From contig BPKH01000007.1 of assembly GCA_026005035.1 (NCBI GenBank), positions 1-64,000 on the forward strand: a stretch of 64,000 nt of DNA, read 5' to 3'. This document shows positions 24,457 through 33,749 of this stretch, one piece after another; positions within the stretch are counted from its first letter, which is position 1; each line of letters begins with the position of its first letter. Position numbers and translations under genes: made by a program. The notes beneath the pieces are model-generated. The model worked only from the letters and a program-made list of their open reading frames with translations. It was not told where the DNA came from and ran no database searches. Origin of the DNA: Porticoccaceae bacterium (GTDB lineage: Bacteria; Pseudomonadota; Gammaproteobacteria; Pseudomonadales; Porticoccaceae).

Positions 24457-25509
24457 CTAGGGGGCGGTGCGGCTCGCCGGAGCCGGCGGCGCGCTCCCAG
24501 ACTCCGCCGGCGCCCCCGCGCCGGAGGTGGATGGCCTCGAGCTTGCCGCCAGCGCCTCGGCCAGGGTGCGCTCGAGCACCGGGTGGCGACCGCCCGCCAG
24601 CGCCAGCCCGCGGCGCGCCAGGGCGGCGGCGCCTGCCGCATCGCCGCGGGCGAGGAGCAGGTGGGCCAGGTTGTTCCAGGCGGGCAGGAAATCGGGATGC
24701 CGCTCCAGCAGGGCGCGCAACCGCGCCTCGGCGGCTTGCCGGTGGCCGCTCTCGGCCAGGGCGGTGGCGTAAAGGAACGCGAACTCGGGGCGCTCGGGCC
24801 AGACGGCGGCCGCGGCTTCCCACAGGGCGACGCGGTCGACCTCCGGCGCCACCTTCTCGAGGGCGGCCGCGGCGCGCAGATAGCCCTCGGGGTCGGTAGC
24901 CAAAGGCCGCTCTCCCGGTTCGAGCACCACGAAGCCCCAGTAGCCAGCGCGTGCCCAGGTGCGCTCGAAGGTGGCCCAGGAGATCCGATAGCGGGGGGTG
25001 CGCCCCGAATGGAGGAGGAGCTCTCTGCGCGCGCCGTCGAACCCGACCACCACCGCGTAGTGCCAGCGGGGGTACCAGGCGAGACCGAGGTTTTGCAATA
25101 CCAGCACCGGGCGGCCCGACGCCACCCAGTGGATGAGTGCCTCGAGCCGCGGCTCCACCGGCAGGGGCAGGAGTTGGCGACGGCGGACGGCGGCCAGCAA
25201 CTCCGGCTGCAGGGAGCCGTGGCGGGCGGGCAGGTAGACCTCCTCAACCAGCGACGCCGGATCGACCTGCCGGCCGCGCTGCGCCAACACCATGGCCAGC
25301 GCCGCGGGGCCGCACTGGTACGCCTCCTGGGCCACGAAGGGCACCGGGAGCACCTGCTCCTCGGGTCCCAGGAAGGGTGGGGGATGGGCTTCGAGGAGAC
25401 GGGTCTGGGGAGGGGTCGCGCAGCCGGCGAGCAGCACCGCCACCGCCGCGGCGGCCCAGCGGGCCGCGCGCCGCCTCCGCTGGGCGTCAGATCTTGGGAA
25501 AGATGTCAA
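24457..25509 (-). CDS. PA2778-type lipoprotein: C39-like cysteine peptidase with TPR repeats
   Basis: Predicted outer or inner membrane lipoprotein of unknown role. Start TTG at 25507-25509 gives 350 residues; no ATG exists upstream of the lipobox LLAGC (lipidated C30), and the start overlaps the preceding gene by 23 bp. A papain-like C39 fold is suggested by YQCGPAALAMVL (catalytic C66) and WYPRWHYAVVVGFD (H150). TPR-like repeats follow at about 220-325 (AFLYATALAESGHRQAAEARLRALL, AWNNLAHLLLARGDAAGAAALA). The next gene upstream is its usual partner, a PA2779-type membrane protein. Family membership is recalled from protein-family naming; substrate is unknown. Confidence 0.8.
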   Translation of the reverse strand: MTSFPRSDAQRRRRAARWAAAAVAVLLAGCATPPQTRLLEAHPPPFLGPEEQVLPVPFVAQEAYQCGPAALAMVLAQRGRQVDPASLVEEVYLPARHGSLQPELLAAVRRRQLLPLPVEPRLEALIHWVASGRPVLVLQNLGLAWYPRWHYAVVVGFDGARRELLLHSGRTPRYRISWATFERTWARAGYWGFVVLEPGERPLATDPEGYLRAAAALEKVAPEVDRVALWEAAAAVWPERPEFAFLYATALAESGHRQAAEARLRALLERHPDFLPAWNNLAHLLLARGDAAGAAALARRGLALAGGRHPVLERTLAEALAASSRPSTSGAGAPAESGSAPPAPASRTAP

Positions 25510-25861
25510 TGGCGCCCGCGATCTCCAGGAGGATCAGGATCAGCAGCACCACCGCCACGGTGCCCAGGGCATCCCCGCCGGCCGGAAGCGCTTCCAGGCG
25601 GGTGGCGAGAAGGTCGAGTTCCTCGTCGGTGAGCCCCTGGAGGCGCTTTTCCACCGCCTCCGGTTTCACCCCCAGGGCTCGGAGCTGCTCGCGCACTTCG
25701 TCGCGAGCCAAGGTCTGGGAGAGCCGCTCGCGGGCGGGGGCTTGCTGAGCGGCCACCAGGTCGGCGGCGGAGATCCAGGCCGCTTCAGCGGGAACGGCGG
25801 CGGTGGCGGCGGTCATGGCCGCGGCCAGGAAGAGGCCCATCGGCTTGCAGAGCGTGCGCAT
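25487..25861 (-). CDS. PA2779-type small membrane protein
   Basis: Exported protein of 124 residues of unknown function. A signal peptide (about 1-28, ending AEA) is followed by a helical part with ALGVKPEAVEKRLQGLTDEELDLLATRLEALPAGGDAL and one C-terminal membrane helix (TVAVVLLILILLEIAGA). The ATG at 25861 is the first start after the divergent uvrD promoter area. The ORF overlaps the start of the PA2778-type peptidase gene, so the two are translationally linked. The pair travels together in gammaproteobacteria; the helix-rich domain could be a partner or substrate of the peptidase. Confidence 0.8.
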   Translation of the reverse strand: MRTLCKPMGLFLAAAMTAATAAVPAEAAWISAADLVAAQQAPARERLSQTLARDEVREQLRALGVKPEAVEKRLQGLTDEELDLLATRLEALPAGGDALGTVAVVLLILILLEIAGAIDIFPKI

Positions 25862-25949
25862 CCTGCTCTCCTTCTTCGTGAACCTACCCGGCGGAGTGTA
25901 GCCCAAGGGCCGCCGGGATGGACAACCCCTTCTGCTAGAATCGGCCCCC

Positions 25950-28076
25950 ATGGACGTGACGCGAATCCTCGAGGGGCTCAACGCCGCCCAGCGGGAGGCG
26001 GTGACCCACGCCGGGCGGCACCTGCTCGTGCTCGCCGGCGCCGGAAGCGGCAAGACGCGGGTGCTGGTGCACCGGATCGCCTGGCTGTTGGCGGTGGAGG
26101 GGGTCCCCCCCCACGGCGTGCTGGCGGTCACCTTTACCAACAAGGCGGCCCGCGAGATGCGCGAGCGGATCCACGCCCTCCTGGGAGGCGCGCCCCGCGG
26201 CATGTGGATCGGCACCTTCCACGGCCTGGCCCACCGCCTGCTTAAGGCCCACTGGCGCGACGCGGGACTGCCCGAGGCCTTCCAGATCCTCGATGCCGAC
26301 GACCAGCTGCGGGTGATCAAGCGCCTCTACGGGGAGCTCGGAATCGACGACGGCCGCTATCCGCCCCGCCAGGTCCAGTGGTTCATCAACGCCCAAAAGG
26401 ACGAGGGCCGCAGGCCCGAACACGTGGATGCGGCGGGGGATCCCTTCACCGAGACCCTCCTCGCCCTCTACCGGGCCTACGAGACCGCCTGCCGCCGCTC
26501 CGGCCTGGTGGACTTCGCCGAGTTGCTGCTGCGCGCTCACGAGCTCCTGCGCGAGCGGGAGGCGCTCCTGGCCCATTACCAGGCGCGCTTTCGCCACCTT
26601 CTGGTGGACGAATTCCAGGACACCAACGCCATCCAGTACGCCTGGCTGCGCCTTTTGGCCGGGAAGCGCGCCGCGGTGACCGCGGTGGGGGACGACGACC
26701 AGGCGATCTACGGCTGGCGGGGCGCGCGGGTGGAGAACATCCGCGACTTTCCCCGCCATTTTCCCGGCACCCGGATCGTCCGCCTGGAACAGAATTACCG
26801 CTCCTCTCCGGTGATCCTCGAGGCGGCCAATGCGGTGATCGCGCAAAGCGGCGGGCGCCTCGGCAAACGCCTCTGGACCGAGCGGGAAGGGGGCGAGCCC
26901 ATCGCGGTCTACGGCGCCTTCAACGAGCAGGACGAAGCGCGCTTCATCGCCGAGCGCATCCAGGCCCTGCGCGAGCAGGGGGAACCCCTCGCCCACTGCG
27001 CCGTCCTCTACCGCTCCAACGCCCAGTCCCGGGTCCTCGAAGAGGCGCTGCTCCACGCCGGAATCCCCTATCGGATCTGGGGCGGACAGCGGTTCTACGA
27101 ACGGCTCGAGATCCGCAACGCCCTCGCCTACCTGCGGCTCATCGCCAACCGCCACGACGACGCGGCCTTCGAGCGGGTGGTGAACCTGCCGCCCCGCGGC
27201 ATCGGGGAACGCACCCTGGAGGTGGTGCGGGGGCGGGCGCGGCGGGACGACTGCTCGCTGTGGGAGGCGGCGCGGCGCGCCGGCAGCGAACTCCCCGCCC
27301 GCTCCGCCGGCGCCCTGGCGGCCTTCCTCGAGCTGATCGACGAGCTGGATCGCAAGACCCGCGACCTTCCGCTGGACGAGCAGGTGGAGGCGGTGATCCG
27401 CGACAGCGGCCTGGTGCGCTTCCACGGTCAAGAGAAGGGAGAGCGGGGTCAGGCGCGGGTGGAGAACCTGGGCGAGCTGGTCAACGCTTGCGCCGCCTTC
27501 GAGCCCGAGGACCCGGAGCTTTCCCCCTTGGTGCAATTCCTCGCCGAAGTGGCCCTCGACGCCGGAGAAGAACAGGCCGAATCGGGCAGCGACGCGGTGC
27601 AACTCATGACTCTGCACGCCGCCAAGGGGCTTGAATTTCCCACGGTGTTCATCGCCGGCCTGGAGGAGAACCTCTTCCCGCACCGCATGTCTCTGGACGA
27701 TCCCGAGCGGCTCGAGGAAGAGCGGCGCCTCTGCTACGTGGGCCTCACCCGGGCCATGCACCGGCTCGTGCTCACCTGGGCGGAATGCCGCCGGCTCCAC
27801 GGCGGTGAGAGCCGCAATCCCCCCTCGCGCTTTCTGCGCGAGATTCCCGCGCACCTGATCGCCGAGGTGAGGCTCGGCGGGGCCGTGCCGCGGCCGCCGG
27901 CCCCGCCTGCCGACGGCGCCTTCCGATTGGGCCAGCGGGTGCGCCACCACACCTTCGGCGAGGGAGTGGTGCTGGACGTCGAGGGCCAGGGCGCCCATGC
28001 TCGGGTGCAGGTGAACTTCGCCGGGGTCGGGGCCAAGTGGCTGGTGCTCCACTACGCGCGCCTCGAGGCCCTGTGA
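25950..28076 (+). CDS. uvrD: DNA helicase II UvrD
   Basis: SF1 3'-5' helicase for nucleotide excision and mismatch repair. 708 residues, full length. MDVTRILEGLNAAQREAV matches UvrD rather than Rep. Walker A AGAGSGKTR (29-37), motif Ia FTNKAAREM, GTFHGLAHRLL, motif II LLVDEFQDTNAIQ, motif III VGDDDQAIYGWRGA, QNYRSS, and motif V/VI TLHAAKGLEFPTVF and YVGLTRAMHRL are present. The C-terminal Tudor-like domain VRHHTFGEGVVLDVEG is the UvrD form. Divergent from the PA2779-type gene across 88 bp. Confidence 0.96.
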   Translation: MDVTRILEGLNAAQREAVTHAGRHLLVLAGAGSGKTRVLVHRIAWLLAVEGVPPHGVLAVTFTNKAAREMRERIHALLGGAPRGMWIGTFHGLAHRLLKAHWRDAGLPEAFQILDADDQLRVIKRLYGELGIDDGRYPPRQVQWFINAQKDEGRRPEHVDAAGDPFTETLLALYRAYETACRRSGLVDFAELLLRAHELLREREALLAHYQARFRHLLVDEFQDTNAIQYAWLRLLAGKRAAVTAVGDDDQAIYGWRGARVENIRDFPRHFPGTRIVRLEQNYRSSPVILEAANAVIAQSGGRLGKRLWTEREGGEPIAVYGAFNEQDEARFIAERIQALREQGEPLAHCAVLYRSNAQSRVLEEALLHAGIPYRIWGGQRFYERLEIRNALAYLRLIANRHDDAAFERVVNLPPRGIGERTLEVVRGRARRDDCSLWEAARRAGSELPARSAGALAAFLELIDELDRKTRDLPLDEQVEAVIRDSGLVRFHGQEKGERGQARVENLGELVNACAAFEPEDPELSPLVQFLAEVALDAGEEQAESGSDAVQLMTLHAAKGLEFPTVFIAGLEENLFPHRMSLDDPERLEEERRLCYVGLTRAMHRLVLTWAECRRLHGGESRNPPSRFLREIPAHLIAEVRLGGAVPRPPAPPADGAFRLGQRVRHHTFGEGVVLDVEGQGAHARVQVNFAGVGAKWLVLHYARLEAL

Positions 28077-28104
28077 GACAGAGATCCATCGCCGGAGACG
28101 AAAC

Positions 28105-29202
28105 ATGCACAACAAAACCTGGTGGCTCGGCTTGACGATGGTCGCGGTGCTGGCGGCCGGCTGCGGCGGAGGCGGACCCTCCGAGAGCGGTGGAGGCGTC
28201 GCCTCGGCGGAGAAATTCCGCTGGAAGATGGTCACCACCTGGCCCAAGAACTACCCCGGGCTCGGCACCGCGCCGGAGACCTTCGCGCACCTGGTGGAGC
28301 GGATGAGCGGCGGCCGCCTGACGGTGCGGGTATACGGCGCGGGCCAGCTGGTGCCCGCCTTCGAGGTGTTCGACGCCGTCTCCCAGGGGACCGCGGAGAT
28401 GGGCCACGGCGCCGCCTACTACTGGAAGGGCAAGATTCCGGCGGCGCCCTTCTTCACCGCCGTGCCCTTCGGCCTCAACGCCCAGGAGATGAACGGCTGG
28501 CTGCACCACGGCGGCGGCCTGGAGTTGTGGCGGGAGGCCTACGCCCCCTTCAACCTCATCCCCTTCGCGGGCGGTAGCACCGGGGTGCAGATGGCCGGCT
28601 GGTTCAACCGCGAAATTCGCTCGGTGGCCGACCTCCAGGGGCTCAAGATGCGCATCCCCGGCCTCGGCGGTGAGGTGATCGCCAAGCTCGGCGCCCAGGC
28701 GGTGACCATTCCCGGCTCTGAGCTCTACACCGCCATGCAGACCAACGTCATCGACGCCACCGAGTGGGTCGGGCCCTACAACGACCTCGCCTTCGGCTTC
28801 CACCAGGTGGCGAAGTACTACTACTACCCGGGCTGGCACGAGCCCGGCGCCATGCTCGAGTTCATCGTCAACAAGCAGGCTTTCGAGCGGCTGCCCGCCG
28901 ATCTCCAGGCCATCGTCGAAGCGGCCGCCCGGGCGGTCAACCAGGACATGCTCGACGAGTACACGGCGCGCAATCCCGACGCCCTGCGCGAACTCGTCGA
29001 AAAACACGGCGTGGAGGTGCGCGAACTGCCGCGGGACGTGATCGACGCCCTGCGCGCGGCCACCGACGAAGTCCTGGCGGAGATCGCCGCCGCCGATCCC
29101 CTCGCCAAGAGGGTCTACGACTCCCAGCGCGCCTTCAAGGAGCGGGTGATGGAATACCACCGCATCAGCGAAGAGGCGATGTATCGGGCGCGCCGGCCCT
29201 GA
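28105..29202 (+). CDS. Orphan TRAP transporter substrate-binding lipoprotein (DctP family)
   Basis: Solute-binding protein for a TRAP transporter, 365 residues. Family features: RWKMVTTWPKNYPGLGTAPETFA at the N-terminus, SGGRLTVRVYGAGQLVPAFEVFDAVS, the RIPGLGGEVIAKLGA substrate-arginine segment, TNVIDATEWVGPYND, and AMLEFIVNKQAFERLP. It begins with a lipobox (VLAAGC, C20) followed by a Gly/Ser linker, so it should be membrane anchored; most TRAP binding proteins are soluble. No DctQ or DctM gene lies nearby. The ligand cannot be read from sequence; a 2-oxoacid is common for the TakP-like branch. Confidence 0.88.
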   Translation: MHNKTWWLGLTMVAVLAAGCGGGGPSESGGGVASAEKFRWKMVTTWPKNYPGLGTAPETFAHLVERMSGGRLTVRVYGAGQLVPAFEVFDAVSQGTAEMGHGAAYYWKGKIPAAPFFTAVPFGLNAQEMNGWLHHGGGLELWREAYAPFNLIPFAGGSTGVQMAGWFNREIRSVADLQGLKMRIPGLGGEVIAKLGAQAVTIPGSELYTAMQTNVIDATEWVGPYNDLAFGFHQVAKYYYYPGWHEPGAMLEFIVNKQAFERLPADLQAIVEAAARAVNQDMLDEYTARNPDALRELVEKHGVEVRELPRDVIDALRAATDEVLAEIAAADPLAKRVYDSQRAFKERVMEYHRISEEAMYRARRP

Positions 29203-29605
29203 CCGCGGCCGCGGCCTCCTGCAAGAAAGGCGCGAGGGCTTCCGCCCCGCCAGCGGCGAGATAGGCCTTCAGGGCGGCACCGGGTTCCTCGCCCGCGGCG
29301 CCGAAGCGGCGCGCCAGTCCCTCGAGCAGGCGCCGCTCGGCGGCGAGCTCCGCGGCAAGGCATGCCGCCCGCGCTTCGCCCTCGGCCGCCCGGCGCCGCC
29401 TGCGCAGGGGCTCAATCCATAGCCGCTCGTAGCGCCCGGCGAGTTTGGCCGCGCGGGGCAACTGCCGCGGGTCGAAATCGCCTCGCCAGCACAATAGGAT
29501 CAGAAGGGCCACCGACAGGCCGTGCTCGTTCTGGAGCCGCAGGAGCCCTTCCTCCACCCCCGGCCGCGCCCAGAGGGCGCAGCCGAACGCCCAGGGGTCA
29601 TCCAC
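29165..29605 (-). CDS. TIGR02444 family protein (DUF2390)
   Basis: 146-residue protein of unknown function. The N-terminus WAFGCALWARPGVEEGLLRLQNEHGLSVALLILLCWRG fits the family, where a W-x-F-x3-L-Y/W-x2-PGV opening and an NLLLFLLW-like segment are typical. The remainder is an Ala/Leu/Arg-rich helical domain. The GTG at 29603-29605 lies 1 bp after the trkH stop, so it is the last gene of the def-fmt-rsmB-trkA-trkH run. Its 3' end overlaps the convergent TRAP gene by 38 bp. No signal peptide is visible. Confidence 0.75.
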   Translation of the reverse strand: MDDPWAFGCALWARPGVEEGLLRLQNEHGLSVALLILLCWRGDFDPRQLPRAAKLAGRYERLWIEPLRRRRRAAEGEARAACLAAELAAERRLLEGLARRFGAAGEEPGAALKAYLAAGGAEALAPFLQEAAAAVRAGAPDTSPLR

Positions 29606-29606
29606 C

Positions 29607-31055
29607 TCAACGCCGCCAGAACATGGGGGTGAAGAGCACCAGGACGGTGAAGATCTCCAGCCGCCCGAGGATCATGGCAAAGGAGAGCACCCACTTGGCG
29701 AAGGGGTTGATGTCGCCGAAATGGTTGGCCACCGCTCCCAGGCCGGGGCCCAGGTTGTTGAGGGTGGCGGCGGTGGCCGACCAGGCGGTGACGTAATCGA
29801 GGCCCGAGGCGAGCAACAGCAAGACCACCGCGTAGTAGACGCCGAGGTAGACGCCGAAGAAGGCCCAGACCGCGTCGGTCACCCGCGTCGGCACCGCCCA
29901 GGTGCCCACCTTCAAGGGAAAGACTCCGGAGGGGTGGACGAGGCGCCCCACCTCCCGGAACACCTGGCGGGTCATGATCACCATGCGGCCGAATTTCACC
30001 CCGCCGGTGGTGGAGCCCACGCAGCCGCCGAAAAAGGACATCACCAGCATGAAAAAGGGCAAGAAACTCGGCCACTGGCTGAAGGGATCGGTGGCGAAAC
30101 CGGTGGAGGTCATGATGGAGACGAGCTGAAAGGTGCCGTGCACCAGGCTGCCCCGCAGGTCCTGATGTTCGAGGAAAAAGAGGTGGCCGGATACCACCAG
30201 GGCGGCGGCGGCGAGGCTGAGCAGGAACGCCCGGGCCTCCGGGTTGCGCCAGTAGGGGCGCAGGCTCTTTTTCAGCCAGGCGAAGTAGTGCAGGCCGAAG
30301 CTCAACGAGGCGGCCACCATGAAGAAGATGCAGATGGCGTAGAGGGTCTCGTCCTGGAAGTAGCCGAAGCTGGCGTCGTAGTTGGCGAAGCCGCCGGTGG
30401 CGATGGTGGAGAAGCTGTGGGTCAGGGCGTCGAAGAAGTTCATGCCCGCCGCCCAGTAGGCTGCGGTGCAGGCGACATTGAGGGCCACGTAGATGGCGAA
30501 GAGGGCCTTGGCGGTCTCGGCGATCCGCGGGGTGAGCTTGGTCTCCTTGGAGGGGCCGATGTTTTCGGTGCGGTAGAGCTGCATGCCGCCGACGCCCAAG
30601 AGGGGCATGATCGCCACCGCGATCACCACGATGCCGATTCCCCCCAGGAAGTGGAGCTGCTGGCGGTAGTAGAGGATCGATTTGGGCAACTGGTCGAGGC
30701 CGGTGATCACCGTCGCGCCGGTGGTGGTGATGCCGGAGACCGACTCGAAGACGGCGTCGGTCAGGCCGAGGTGCACCTCCTCCACCAGCATCAGGGGCAG
30801 AGCGCCGGTAAGGCCGAGCACCACCCAGAAGAGCACGGTGACCAGAAAGCCGTCGCGATTGCGCAGTTCGGTGGGAATGCGGCTGAAGGGAAGCCACAGG
30901 AGCATGCCCAGGGAGAAGGTGACCGCGAAGGCGAGGAAAAAGGCCTGGGCGGTGTGCTCGCCGTACACCACGGCGACGGCGATGGGGATGAGCAGGGTGA
31001 GGCTGAAGACCATCAAAAACTGCCCGAGGATCTTGGCCACCATCGCTCCGTTCAC
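29607..31055 (-). CDS. trkH: Trk potassium uptake system membrane protein TrkH
   Basis: Potassium-translocating membrane subunit, 482 residues from a GTG with GGGGAG upstream; an internal ATG four codons on is possible. Four pore loops are recognisable: ESVSGITTTGATV, THSFSTIATGGFANYD, QLVSIMTSTGFATDP and ATAATLNNLGPGLGA, each with the filter glycine. GGCVGSTTGGVKFGR is a family segment. Located 12 bp downstream of trkA, its NAD-binding gating partner. Confidence 0.96.
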   Translation of the reverse strand: MNGAMVAKILGQFLMVFSLTLLIPIAVAVVYGEHTAQAFFLAFAVTFSLGMLLWLPFSRIPTELRNRDGFLVTVLFWVVLGLTGALPLMLVEEVHLGLTDAVFESVSGITTTGATVITGLDQLPKSILYYRQQLHFLGGIGIVVIAVAIMPLLGVGGMQLYRTENIGPSKETKLTPRIAETAKALFAIYVALNVACTAAYWAAGMNFFDALTHSFSTIATGGFANYDASFGYFQDETLYAICIFFMVAASLSFGLHYFAWLKKSLRPYWRNPEARAFLLSLAAAALVVSGHLFFLEHQDLRGSLVHGTFQLVSIMTSTGFATDPFSQWPSFLPFFMLVMSFFGGCVGSTTGGVKFGRMVIMTRQVFREVGRLVHPSGVFPLKVGTWAVPTRVTDAVWAFFGVYLGVYYAVVLLLLASGLDYVTAWSATAATLNNLGPGLGAVANHFGDINPFAKWVLSFAMILGRLEIFTVLVLFTPMFWRR

Positions 31056-31067
31056 GACCGTCTCCCC

Positions 31068-32450
31068 TCAGAAGAAGGTGAACCCCACCTGGAAGAGCCG
31101 CTCCACGTCGCGGACCCGCTTCTTGTCCATGACGAACACGATCACGTGGTCGCCACTTTCGATCACCGTGTCGTGGTGGGCGATGATCACCTGGCCGTCG
31201 CGCACCAGCGCCGCTAGGGTCACCCCGGGCGGCGCCTTGATCCGCTCGATGGGCCGGCCCACCACCTTGGAGTTGCGCGCCTCTCCGTGGACGATGATCT
31301 CCATGGCCTCGGCCGCGCCCCGGCGCAGAGAGTGGACGCGCACCGCCCCTGAGCGGCGCAGATGGGTGAGGAGCAGGCTGGTGGTGGCCTGCTGGGGGGA
31401 GAGGGCGATGTCGATTTCCGCTCCCTGCATCAGGTCGGCGTAGACCTGGTTTTGGATCAGCGTCAGGACCTTCCGGCAGCCGAGTCGCTTGGCCAGCATC
31501 GAGGCCATGATGTTGACCTCGTCGTCATTGGTGACGGCCAGGAACAGGTCGGTCCGGTCGATGTTCTCCTCGGTGAGCAGTTCCTGGTCGGTGGCCGAGC
31601 CGCACAGCACCACCGCCCGGTGGAGTTGCTCCGCCAGGTGGCGGCAGCGCACCTCGCTGTACTCGATCACCTTGACGTTGTAGTCGTGCTCCAGGGCCAG
31701 CGCCAGGCGCAGGCCGATGTTGCCGCCCCCCGCCACCACCAGGCGCCGGTAGGGGTTTTCCAGGTGGCGCAGCTCGGCCATCACCTTGCGGATGTCTTTG
31801 CGGGCGGCGATGAAGAAGACCTCATCGCCCTCTTCGATGACCGTGTCTCCCTCCGGGAAGATGGAGCGGTCCTGGCGGTAGATGGCCGCCACCCGGGCGT
31901 CCACCTCCGGCATGTGGCTGCGCAGCTCGCGCAGGGCGTGTCCCACCAGCGGGCCGCCCCGCTCGGCGCGCACCGCCACCAGCTGGATCAGGCCGTCGGC
32001 GAAGTCCAACACCTGCAGCGCCCCGGGCAGTTCCACCAGCCGCTCGATGTAGTCGGTGACCACCTGCTCCGGCGTGATCACCACGTCCACCGGGATGTCC
32101 TGGGGAGAGAAGAGCTTTTCCCGCCAGCGGGGCTGGGTGTAGCTCGCCGCTCGCACCCGGGCGATCTTTTTGGGCGTGCGAAAGAGGGAGTGGGCCACCT
32201 GGCAGGCGAGCATGTTGATCTCGTCGCTGTTGGTCACCGCCACCAACATGTCGGCGTCTTCGGTGCCGGCGCGCAGGAGCACGTCGGGCCGGCAACCCAT
32301 CCCCTCCACGGTGCGGATGTCGAGGCGGTCTTGCAGCTCGGCCAGCCGCCGCCCGTCGACGTCCACCAGGGTGATGTCGTTGGCCTCGCCGGCCAGGTGT
32401 TCGGCCAGGGTGCCCCCCACCTGGCCCGCGCCCACGATGACGATCTTCAC
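31068..32450 (-). CDS. trkA: Trk system potassium transporter peripheral protein TrkA
   Basis: Cytoplasmic gating subunit with two RCK modules, 460 residues. The first Rossmann motif is VIVGAGQVGGTLA near residue 4, the second is VVAGGGNIGLRLA near 233. Each is followed by a TrkA-C domain. NSDEINMLACQVAHSLF and NDDEVNIMASMLAKRLG are the paired dimer motifs. Between rsmB and trkH on the same strand. Confidence 0.96.
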   Translation of the reverse strand: MKIVIVGAGQVGGTLAEHLAGEANDITLVDVDGRRLAELQDRLDIRTVEGMGCRPDVLLRAGTEDADMLVAVTNSDEINMLACQVAHSLFRTPKKIARVRAASYTQPRWREKLFSPQDIPVDVVITPEQVVTDYIERLVELPGALQVLDFADGLIQLVAVRAERGGPLVGHALRELRSHMPEVDARVAAIYRQDRSIFPEGDTVIEEGDEVFFIAARKDIRKVMAELRHLENPYRRLVVAGGGNIGLRLALALEHDYNVKVIEYSEVRCRHLAEQLHRAVVLCGSATDQELLTEENIDRTDLFLAVTNDDEVNIMASMLAKRLGCRKVLTLIQNQVYADLMQGAEIDIALSPQQATTSLLLTHLRRSGAVRVHSLRRGAAEAMEIIVHGEARNSKVVGRPIERIKAPPGVTLAALVRDGQVIIAHHDTVIESGDHVIVFVMDKKRVRDVERLFQVGFTFF

Positions 32451-32462
32451 GGCCTTTCCTCC

Positions 32463-33749
32463 TCAAGCGGCGGCGGTCTTCTCCAGCAGGGCGTAGTAGA
32501 AACCGTCCGACCCATCGGCGGCGGGCAGGAGCTGGCGGCCCTGCGCCGTCGGCAGGCCCCAGGGAGCGGCGATGGGCACCACCCGGCAATCGGCATGGCG
32601 GGCGGCGAAGGCGGCGACCACGGCGTCGTTCTCTTCCGGCAGCACCGAGCAGGTGGCGTACAACAGGGTGCCACCGGGCCGCAGCACCCGCCACAGGTTT
32701 TCCAGGAGTCGCGCCTGGGCGGCGGCGAGGGGGGGCACGTCCTCCGGGCGGCGCAGCAGGCGGATGTCCGGGTGGCGGCGGATCACCCCGGTACCGGTGC
32801 AGGGCACGTCGAGCAGGACCCGGTCGAAGGGGGTCCCGTCCCACCAGGAGGCGAGATCGGCGGCGTCGGCCGCCAGCAGGGTGGCGGACAGCCCCAGGCG
32901 CGCCAGGTTCTCCGCAAGCCGCCGCAGTCGCTCCCCGTCCAGGTCGAGCGCCACCAGCTCGCGGGGCGCGGCGATCTCGAGCAGGTGGCAGCTCTTGCCC
33001 CCCGGTGCCGCGCAGGCGTCCAGGATCCGCTCGCCGCCGGCGGGGGCGAGGAGGTGCGCGGCCAACTGGGCCCCCTCGTCCTGAACGCTCGCCCAGCCCT
33101 CGGCGAAGCCGGGCAGCGCCGCCACCTCGCGGGGTTCGGCCAGGTAGATCCCCTCCGGGGCCAGGGGTGCGGGGCGCGCGGCAATGTCGGCGGCCGCCAG
33201 GCGCTCGAGGTAGGCCTCCCGGCTGGTGCGCCTGCGGTTGACGCGCAGGGTCATGGGCGGGCGGGCGTTGTTGGCGGCAAAGATCGCCTCGGCGCGCTCG
33301 CCCCAGGCGGCGGCGATCCGCTCCCGCAACCAGTCGGGGTGGAGGGTGCGCGCCGCGGGGAGGGCGGCGATCGCCTCCTCCAAAGCGGCCCGCTCCCGCT
33401 GGTAGCGGCGCAGCAGGGCGTTGACCAGCCCCCGCGCCCAGGGTTTGCCCAGCGCCGCGGTGGCGTCCACGGTGCGGTGGACCGCGGCGTGGGCCGGCAG
33501 CGCCAACTCCCGCAGCTGGTAGAGGCCCACCAGCAAGAGCGCTTCCACTTCCGGGTCGAGGCGTTTTCGGGGGCGGTGGAGGAGCCTGGCGAGCAGCGCC
33601 GCCAGCGCCTCGTGGTGGCGCAGGGTGCCGTAGCACAGTTCGCGCAGCAAGCTCGCCTCGCCCGTGGCGGGGAAGGGGAGAGTGGCGAGGGAGCCGCGGC
33701 CGGTGCGCACCGCGGCGACCAGTCGGGCGGCGGCGGCCCGGGCGTCCAT
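32463..33749 (-). CDS. rsmB: 16S rRNA (cytosine(967)-C(5))-methyltransferase RsmB
   Basis: SAM-dependent m5C methyltransferase, 428 residues. An N-terminal NusB-like RNA-binding domain (about 1-130, with LLRELCYGTLRHH) precedes the catalytic domain. Motifs: DACAAPGGKS (244-253), DVPCTGTGVIRRHPDI with C317, and LLYATCSVLPEEN with nucleophile C367. The ATG overlaps the fmt stop by one base. Confidence 0.96.
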   Translation of the reverse strand: MDARAAAARLVAAVRTGRGSLATLPFPATGEASLLRELCYGTLRHHEALAALLARLLHRPRKRLDPEVEALLLVGLYQLRELALPAHAAVHRTVDATAALGKPWARGLVNALLRRYQRERAALEEAIAALPAARTLHPDWLRERIAAAWGERAEAIFAANNARPPMTLRVNRRRTSREAYLERLAAADIAARPAPLAPEGIYLAEPREVAALPGFAEGWASVQDEGAQLAAHLLAPAGGERILDACAAPGGKSCHLLEIAAPRELVALDLDGERLRRLAENLARLGLSATLLAADAADLASWWDGTPFDRVLLDVPCTGTGVIRRHPDIRLLRRPEDVPPLAAAQARLLENLWRVLRPGGTLLYATCSVLPEENDAVVAAFAARHADCRVVPIAAPWGLPTAQGRQLLPAADGSDGFYYALLEKTAAA

